From a virus, in the IMG/VR virus record IMGVR_UViG_3300017744_000210, positions 1 to 20,158 of that record: 20,158 nucleotides of DNA. One strand, given 5' to 3'. The position numbers and the translations under genes were made by a program. Positions 15,141-20,158 of the stretch are shown piece by piece. The notes beneath the pieces are model-generated. The model had not been told where the DNA came from, ran no database searches, and worked only from the letters and a program-made list of their open reading frames with translations. The number at the start of each line of letters is the position of its first letter. Within the stretch, counting starts at the first letter, position 1.

Positions 15141-15469
15141 TGAAAAAACTAATTTGTTTACTTATATTATTTTTTATACTTAATTCTGCTAATGCACAAA
15201 TTGTAGTAACAGAATTTAATGCTGAGTGGAATGCCTCTAATAAAGTTGCGTGGGTAGACAAACTATCTGATTGTGATATTGCAAAAGTTGATATTACAAA
15301 AGAAACAGCTTTGCAACAAAAACATAAAGTAGTTATAGTACCTACTATAATTATATTTAAAGATGGTGAAGAAATAAAAAGGTTTCAAGCAGATCTTAGT
15401 TTTAAAATGCTTGCAACAAGAAAAGAGATACAAAACTTTATTAATGAACAAATAATGTCAGATTTTTAA
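15140..15469 (+). CDS. exported thioredoxin-fold protein lacking the CxxC active site
   Basis: The 109-residue product has a clear signal peptide: MKK, a hydrophobic core at about 4-14 and an ANA cleavage site before Gln20, placing the mature 90-residue protein in the periplasm or outside. The mature part has the thioredoxin layout: strand, FNAEW, then the active-site position, KVDITKE, and VVIVPTIIIFKDGEE with the cis-Pro at residue 68. Where thioredoxins read WCGPCK, this reads WNASNK (30-35), so both catalytic cysteines are Asn. It cannot do thiol-disulfide exchange by the usual route; a binding or chaperone role is more likely. The only mature Cys is Cys45. It is coupled to the upstream membrane protein and lies one base before the T9SS protein gene. 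Confidence 0.75.
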   Translation: MKKLICLLILFFILNSANAQIVVTEFNAEWNASNKVAWVDKLSDCDIAKVDITKETALQQKHKVVIVPTIIIFKDGEEIKRFQADLSFKMLATRKEIQNFINEQIMSDF

Positions 15470-15470
15470 A

Positions 15471-18400
15471 ATGAAAAAATTATTATTAATATTATTATTA
15501 TTACCTTTTATAGGAATAGGACAAAATACTTGGGTAAACTACCAAGTACAATATGATTTTTATGCACCAGCAGAATCACACTTTTTTATGGTATCTGATG
15601 CTAATGGTGATACAGCTATGTTTCATCAACCAACTACTCCTTATGAGTTTTTAGATACTACAATATTTATAAACTCTGGTAATTACACTGTATCTTTAGT
15701 TGATAGCTTTGGTGATGGATGGATTTCTAATCAACCAGCATTTTTTAGAATGCGTAATTTATGTCAAGGATTAATAATAAACTGGGATCCAGTATTAGGT
15801 TCTTTTTACTTAAGAGATACTACTGTAAACATATTGCCTTGTGCACCACCAGTATATGGGTGCATGGACCCAAACGCTTTAAATTACGACCCGTTAGCTA
15901 CAATAGATGACGGTAGTTGTACATATCCACCTTGTAATGGTATTATAAACGACACAGCTTGGCAAATGTGTTGGGGAGCTCAAGCAGCTATATCATGGGA
16001 GTGGGAAACAAATAACAATACAAACTGCGCTGTAATAGAATTACATTATGGATCTGCAAATGGTTACAACATAACAATACCTGGGTTTTGGCCTAGTGGT
16101 GGTTGGAGTAACTTTGCTATAGGTGCAGGACCTGGACAAATGCCTCCTAATTGGAATGAAGAACATTATATGGTATTAGAGTTTATTGATGGAACTTTAT
16201 CAGACACAATGTTTTTTACACCAACAGCTTGTATACCAGGTTGTACAGATCCAATGCAAGAATCATATAATCCTTGGGCAACAACTGATGACGGATCATG
16301 CTCAGGTACTACATGTGATACAGCAACTGAATATCAAATAACAATGGAGCTTACACTTGACAATTGGCCAGGTGAAACTTCATGGATAATGAACAGTGGT
16401 GGTATAATAGATCAAGCACCACAAGGTACTTATAACTTTAATGATATAGGACAAACATTTACTTATACTTTTTGTATAGATCAAAACATAGGCTTTGAAT
16501 TAATACTAAATGATAGTTATGGTGATGGTATGGCTGGAGGAGCTTTAAATGGTAATGTAGTTATATATGACTGTAACGGTGATACTATATGGAATTTACC
16601 TGATCCTAATTTTGGGACTGTAACTTATTTAGGACCACAAAATGGTGTACCTTGTAACACAACCCCAGATATATATGGTTGTACAGATGATGATTACGTA
16701 GAATATGTTGATAGCGCAAATGTTGATGATGGTAGTTGTTTAACATTACACACTTACGGTTGTACTGATCCTGCTGCATTTAATTATAATCCAAACGCTA
16801 CAATTATGGATTTAGTGCCTGATTGTAATTATACATTGATATTAGAAGACGATGCAGGTGATGGTTGGGGTAATTCATATTTAGGAGTATCACAAGGTCA
16901 AATGTTATGGAACTTTACAATGGGACCTGGTTCTTACGCTGATACATTTAATTTAATATTAGATTCAGATGCACCTGTAACAATATATTACTTTGAGATA
17001 GGTGGACCACAAACACCACCTGAAGAAGTACAGTTTCAAACATGGCATAATTCTTTTAAACTTGTAAATGCTAATGACATTGTATTATTAGAAGAAGGTA
17101 CAAATCCTTTTGCTAATAATGGTCAAGGCGCTTTACAAGCATTTGATAGTCCTTTTTGGTACACTTATTCTGCAGTTCCTTATTGTGGTGATTATTGCAT
17201 ACCTACAATATTAGGGTGTATGGACAGTACAGCTTTTAATTATGTAGATTCTGCTAATACAGATGATGGTTCTTGTATACCTGTAGTATTAGGTTGTACT
17301 AATCCACTTGCATTTAATTACGATGCATTTGCTAACGTAGATGATAGTAGTTGTGTATCTACAATTATTGGATGTATGGATTCATTAGCGTTTAATTACA
17401 ATCCTTTTGCAAATGTTAATGATCCAGCTTCATGTGTACCTGTTATATATGGATGCATGGATGATACTATGTTTAACTATAATCCTGCAGCAAACACACC
17501 TGACACTTGTATACCAGTAATATTTGGATGTACAGATGCATTAGCATTTAATTATGATAGTTTAGCTAACACTAATAATAACTCTTGTATACCATTTATA
17601 TATGGGTGTACAAATCCTGCAGCATTAAATTATAATCCGCTAGCAAATACTGATGATTCAACATGTATAGGTGTAGTATATGGGTGTACTGATCCTACAA
17701 TGTGGAATTATAATCAATTAGCTAATACAGACAATGGCTCCTGTATTCCATTTATTTATGGATGTACAGACTCAACTATGTTTAACTATGATCCTTTGGC
17801 TAATACAGATAATAATACTTGCATACCTTTTATATACGGATGTACTAACCCTATAGCTTTAAACTTTGATCAGAATGCTAATACAGACGATTTTAGTTGT
17901 ATATTACCAATCTACGGATGTACAGACAGTACAATGTTTAATTACGATCCGTTAGCAAATGTAGACAATGGAACATGCATACCATACATATATGGGTGCA
18001 CTAATCCAGTAGCACTTAATTATAATCCAAATGCAAACACAGATGACTTTTCTTGTATACTACCTATATATGGTTGTATGGATAGTACTATGTTTAATTA
18101 TAACCCACTAGCAAATGTTGATAACGGAAGTTGTATTCCTTTTATATATGGTTGTACTAATCCTAATAGTATCAACTATAATCCAATGGCTAATACTGAG
18201 GATTTTAGCTGCATTCCTTTTGTTTATGGGTGCACTGATTCTACAGCTCTTAATTATGACTCATTGGCTAACACAGATAATGGCTCATGTATTACGGCGG
18301 TTGAGGGATGCATGGATGCAAATGCTTTTAACTATGATGCGTTTGCTAATGTAAATGACTCTGCATCTTGTTTATATGATGCACAATGTATTACAGGACC

Positions 18401-18671
18401 AGGTAATCCTTATTGGTTAAACGATCTTTGTTATGCTTGGGTTATTGAAGTAGATGATTACTGTTGTAATAATGCATGGGATAATATATGTCAATTAACA
18501 TACGATCATTGTAATGATAATTGGTCAGGACCTTTACCTAAAAGGACAGATAAAAATTTAATACAAGTTACAGATTTACTAGGTAGACCTGTAAACAAAA
18601 TTAAAAATCAGCTTCTATTCTACAGATATAATGATGGAAGCGTAAATAGAAAAATAATAATTAAAAAATAA
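15471..18671 (+). CDS. phage-encoded T9SS cargo: secreted GCTD-repeat surface protein
   Basis: The 1066-residue product is built for export. It has a Sec signal peptide (MKKLLLILLLLPFIGIGQ, ending at Gln18) and, at about 1024-1066, a type IX secretion sorting domain of the Bacteroidetes kind (VTDLLGRPV, then the KIIIKK end). Between them are three domains marked by D-x-x-GDG-W/M motifs (residues 78-84, 348-354, 460-466), four scattered GCTD units (starting at 15858, 16239, 16677, 16758) and a 15-unit array at 17214-18377. A Cys-rich module (DDYCCNNAWDNIC) precedes the sorting domain. Such architecture is typical of secreted or cell-surface flavobacterial proteins and unexpected in a phage virion operon. 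It should reach the outer face of the host, where it might act in adhesion, surface masking or superinfection exclusion. Confidence 0.8.
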   Translation: MKKLLLILLLLPFIGIGQNTWVNYQVQYDFYAPAESHFFMVSDANGDTAMFHQPTTPYEFLDTTIFINSGNYTVSLVDSFGDGWISNQPAFFRMRNLCQGLIINWDPVLGSFYLRDTTVNILPCAPPVYGCMDPNALNYDPLATIDDGSCTYPPCNGIINDTAWQMCWGAQAAISWEWETNNNTNCAVIELHYGSANGYNITIPGFWPSGGWSNFAIGAGPGQMPPNWNEEHYMVLEFIDGTLSDTMFFTPTACIPGCTDPMQESYNPWATTDDGSCSGTTCDTATEYQITMELTLDNWPGETSWIMNSGGIIDQAPQGTYNFNDIGQTFTYTFCIDQNIGFELILNDSYGDGMAGGALNGNVVIYDCNGDTIWNLPDPNFGTVTYLGPQNGVPCNTTPDIYGCTDDDYVEYVDSANVDDGSCLTLHTYGCTDPAAFNYNPNATIMDLVPDCNYTLILEDDAGDGWGNSYLGVSQGQMLWNFTMGPGSYADTFNLILDSDAPVTIYYFEIGGPQTPPEEVQFQTWHNSFKLVNANDIVLLEEGTNPFANNGQGALQAFDSPFWYTYSAVPYCGDYCIPTILGCMDSTAFNYVDSANTDDGSCIPVVLGCTNPLAFNYDAFANVDDSSCVSTIIGCMDSLAFNYNPFANVNDPASCVPVIYGCMDDTMFNYNPAANTPDTCIPVIFGCTDALAFNYDSLANTNNNSCIPFIYGCTNPAALNYNPLANTDDSTCIGVVYGCTDPTMWNYNQLANTDNGSCIPFIYGCTDSTMFNYDPLANTDNNTCIPFIYGCTNPIALNFDQNANTDDFSCILPIYGCTDSTMFNYDPLANVDNGTCIPYIYGCTNPVALNYNPNANTDDFSCILPIYGCMDSTMFNYNPLANVDNGSCIPFIYGCTNPNSINYNPMANTEDFSCIPFVYGCTDSTALNYDSLANTDNGSCITAVEGCMDANAFNYDAFANVNDSASCLYDAQCITGPGNPYWLNDLCYAWVIEVDDYCCNNAWDNICQLTYDHCNDNWSGPLPKRTDKNLIQVTDLLGRPVNKIKNQLLFYRYNDGSVNRKIIIKK
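17214..18377 (+). repeat. 15-unit GCTD coding tandem array
   Basis: Fifteen units of about 26 codons (78 bases) follow one another, each reading G-C-[TM]-[DN]-x-x-x-x-N-[YF]-[ND]-x-x-A-N-x-x-x-x-[ST]-C. Units 1 and 15 start 1092 bases apart, exactly fourteen times 78: the 27-codon third unit is offset by the 25-codon fourth. Within the array, TDSTMFNYxPLAN and TNPxxLNxxxNAN types alternate. Each unit holds two cysteines and an acidic loop that could bind calcium. Synonymous codons differ between adjacent units. Confidence 0.9.
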
Positions 18672-18678
18672 AAAATAA

Positions 18679-19041
18679 ATGGCAACATTAATAGCAAAAT
18701 TAACATTATCGAGTAGTAATATTTCAAGCGATTCTTTAAATGTTACTGTAACAAATACTGCGTCAACAACTACACCTAGTGTAGGATTATCTAGATTAGC
18801 AATAACAACAGCTGATAACCAAGAATTAGTAGATGAAGGAACAAGTGGAGTATTCTATTTTTACTTTAAAAATTTAGATGCAACAAATTTCGTTGTTCTT
18901 CAAACTACAGCTAGTGTACAATATGCTAGAGTAGGTCCTGGAGAGTTTGTATTTTTTCCTATAAACGACGGAGCTGGATTAGAAGCTAGAGCAGATACTG
19001 CTACTTGTAATGTAGAGTACGCATACTGGAAAAAAGCATAA
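18679..19041 (+). CDS. small virion-associated protein
   Basis: The 120-residue product is beta-rich and polar. It starts with strands (LIAKLTLSSS, SLNVTVTNT), then has VGLSRLAITT, a GVFYFYFKNLDATNFVVLQT strand pair and a VGPGEFVFFPI turn, ending in VEYAYWKK. The motif order NLDATNFV, GPGE-x-x-FFP and a terminal EYxYW is one I associate with small proteins in marine phage tail regions, but I could not check this. There is no signal peptide. It begins eight bases after the T9SS gene and marks the return to virion-type genes. Its exact position in the particle is unknown; a fibre or baseplate accessory is likely. Confidence 0.6.
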   Translation: MATLIAKLTLSSSNISSDSLNVTVTNTASTTTPSVGLSRLAITTADNQELVDEGTSGVFYFYFKNLDATNFVVLQTTASVQYARVGPGEFVFFPINDGAGLEARADTATCNVEYAYWKKA

Positions 19042-19043
19042 AT

Positions 19044-19505
19044 ATGAAACTACAGGTATTACGATTCAGTAGTGAGTCTGATTCTACTAATGGCTTACTT
19101 TTAGATGTGACAGATGGGATAAATTTTCTTGCTTATACTTTAGAAGATGAGTATAGAAAAAAGAAAAGAAGTAAAGAGACAAGAATACCTGCTGGAACAT
19201 ATGAAATAAAATTAAGAAATGAAGGAGGATTCAACCAAAGGTACAGTAAAAAGTATTCTCGTATCCATAGGGGTATGTTGCATATTATTGATGTACCTGG
19301 TTTTGAGTACATTCTCATTCATGTTGGCAATAGTGATGAGCATACTGCAGGCTGTTTACTTGTGGGTGATAGTCAAGAAAACAACCAAGTAAATAAGAAT
19401 GGTTTTATAGGGAGTTCAGGCAATGCATATAAGAGAATTTACCCACTTATAGCAGATGCCGTAGAAAATGAAGGGGTAACAATACAATATATAGATTTAG
19501 ATTAA
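19044..19505 (+). CDS. DUF5675 family protein
   Basis: The 153-residue product matches the DUF5675 pattern. It has a strand-rich N-terminus, RIPAGTYEI (47-55), a conserved core VPGFEYILIHVGN (84-96) and T-A-GCLLVG (101-108), with a C-terminal SSGNAYKRIYPL helix. The His93 and Cys104 pair, in HVGN and TxGC, recalls the His/Cys arrangement of L,D-transpeptidase-like folds, so action on peptidoglycan is plausible though unproven. DUF5675 genes are frequent in phages and integrated elements, often near lysis or tail genes. There is no signal peptide; access to the wall would need a holin, and the one-TM protein at 14859-15140 is a candidate. Confidence 0.8.
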   Translation: MKLQVLRFSSESDSTNGLLLDVTDGINFLAYTLEDEYRKKKRSKETRIPAGTYEIKLRNEGGFNQRYSKKYSRIHRGMLHIIDVPGFEYILIHVGNSDEHTAGCLLVGDSQENNQVNKNGFIGSSGNAYKRIYPLIADAVENEGVTIQYIDLD

Positions 19506-19506
19506 A

Positions 19507-19752
19507 ATGGCAAAGTGGATTAAACAACAAAAGTTAACAAACAATATTTTTACAACAGATGCAAATTATGTACACTCACAAGGTGTACCTGCTTCTCAAT
19601 GGGTTATTACTCATAATTTAGGTAAAAAATCCTCAGTAACAGTTGTTGACTCTGCAGACCAAGTCGTAATAGGCCAGGTAACGTATAATAGTGTTAACCA
19701 GGTTACATTAGACTTTCAAGGTTCTTTCTCAGGGAAAGCATACTTTAATTAA
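19507..19752 (+). CDS. stand-alone tail-fibre tip domain
   Basis: The 81-residue product looks like the C-terminal domain of a marine phage tail fibre carried as its own gene. It contains YVHSQGVPASQWVITHNLGK (about 21-40), then SSVTVVDSADQVV, and it ends in QGSFSGKAYFN. The HNLGK followed by a VVDS strand, and the SGKAY-x-N ending, are the pattern I associate with fibre tips. It starts one base after the DUF5675 stop and lies 30 bases before another fibre gene, so it may attach to that fibre as a separate subunit. There is no signal peptide. A fragment left by gene splitting is an alternative, but it has its own intact start and a normal leader. Confidence 0.6.
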   Translation: MAKWIKQQKLTNNIFTTDANYVHSQGVPASQWVITHNLGKKSSVTVVDSADQVVIGQVTYNSVNQVTLDFQGSFSGKAYFN

Positions 19753-19782
19753 AAATAATAATAAACATAAAAAAATAAAAAA

Positions 19783-20158
19783 ATGGCAGAAGTAAAATTT
19801 ATAGCGGATATTAACTTAACTAATAATCAGCTTACAAATGTTAAACTTCAAAATTTAACATCCGATCCTTCTGGTTTAGCTGGTGAAGGACAGATATATT
19901 ATGATAGCAACGCTAATGTAATAAAATTTCACACAGGCTCAGACAACTGGGTATCTCTTTCATCAGCATCTGGTGACATTACTGCAGTTACTGCTGGTGA
20001 TGGTTTAACTGGTGGTGGTAGTTCAGGGGGTGTAACTTTAGCTGTAGGTGCTGGTGACGGTATAACAGTTAACTCAGGTGATGTAGCAGTAACAGCTGCA
20101 AACACAAACATAACATCTCTTACAAACGCTTCTTTAACAGTTGGTAGAGATGCACACA
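19783..20158 (+). CDS. tail-fibre protein, 5' part (runs off window)
   Basis: An open frame begins at ATG 19783 after an A-rich leader and continues without a stop to the window end (125 codons seen). The visible N-terminus includes FIADINLTNNQLTNVKLQNL, SGLAGEGQIYYDS and KFHTGSDNWVSL. This pattern (a PSGLAGEGQIYYD-type turn followed by a strand ending in WVSL) is common at the start of marine phage fibres. After it come Gly/Thr/Val-rich repeats such as GDGLTGGG and GAGDGITV, the start of a beta-helical or fibrous shaft. It would be the second long fibre gene in the window, after 11370-12815. The receptor-binding end is beyond the window. Confidence 0.8.
   Translation, partial: MAEVKFIADINLTNNQLTNVKLQNLTSDPSGLAGEGQIYYDSNANVIKFHTGSDNWVSLSSASGDITAVTAGDGLTGGGSSGGVTLAVGAGDGITVNSGDVAVTAANTNITSLTNASLTVGRDAH

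Noticed and set aside
15140-15469. Active periplasmic thioredoxin
   Set aside because: The active-site position reads WNASNK; neither catalytic cysteine is present.
18115-18354. 79-residue + strand frame inside the GCTD array
   Set aside because: Hydrophobic out-of-frame shadow of the repeat codons.
17214-18377. CRISPR array
   Set aside because: The 78-base periodicity is coding: the conserved part is the protein unit, DNA units differ at synonymous positions, and there are no identical short repeats with unrelated spacers.
15471-18671. Host chromosomal gene marking a prophage boundary
   Set aside because: Phage-type genes lie on both sides with spacings of 1 and 7 bases and no att-like repeat or integrase is seen, so it is part of the phage operon.

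Overview
The window looks like the virion-gene region of a tailed phage (Caudoviricetes) that infects a marine-type Bacteroidetes, probably a flavobacterium. The evidence is a low-G+C sequence (about one third by eye), every gene on the + strand with gaps of 0 to about 140 bases, and A/T-rich leaders without Shine-Dalgarno sequences, as is usual in Bacteroidetes. One encoded protein carries a type IX secretion (T9SS) C-terminal sorting domain, and T9SS is restricted to that phylum. I see no integrase, transposase, tRNA, CRISPR array or host housekeeping gene. Terminase and portal genes are not in the window. A crAss-like or Cellulophaga-podovirus affinity is possible from the look of the capsid and connector genes, but I could not test it.

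Layout. (1) 97-6124 is the head and connector module: acidic scaffold-like protein, major capsid protein, a large G5/C5 hairpin, two connector- or neck-type genes, a tube- or ring-like protein and a small surface protein, closed by a strong intrinsic terminator at 6140-6183. (2) 6204-12815 holds a 12-cysteine protein, a 1538-residue appendage protein and a tail-fibre protein. The giant protein is built from SprB-like beta-sandwich domains and GCTDPxALNYDP repeats. (3) 12845-18671 is a run that includes several exported or membrane proteins: a small helical protein, an outer-membrane beta-barrel, a staphylococcal-type nuclease, a 59-residue CxCxxC protein, a one-TM holin-like protein, a periplasmic thioredoxin-fold protein that has lost its CxxC, and a 1066-residue signal-peptide plus T9SS protein with 19 GCTD repeats. 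(4) 18679-20158 returns to virion and lysis genes: a small virion protein, a DUF5675 protein, a stand-alone fibre-tip domain and the 5' part of another tail-fibre gene that runs off the window.

The most striking feature is that the same GCTD repeat family occurs in a cytoplasmically made, presumably virion-borne giant and in a protein built for T9SS export to the host surface. Beside the latter are genes for an outer-membrane barrel and an exported, catalytically dead thioredoxin fold. My reading, which is inference, is that the phage both wears host-like adhesin modules and installs its own proteins in the host envelope. That could serve adsorption, superinfection exclusion or changes in cell-surface behaviour during infection.

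No gene-free stretch exceeds 300 bases. The longest, 2682-2819, contains the hairpin described below.
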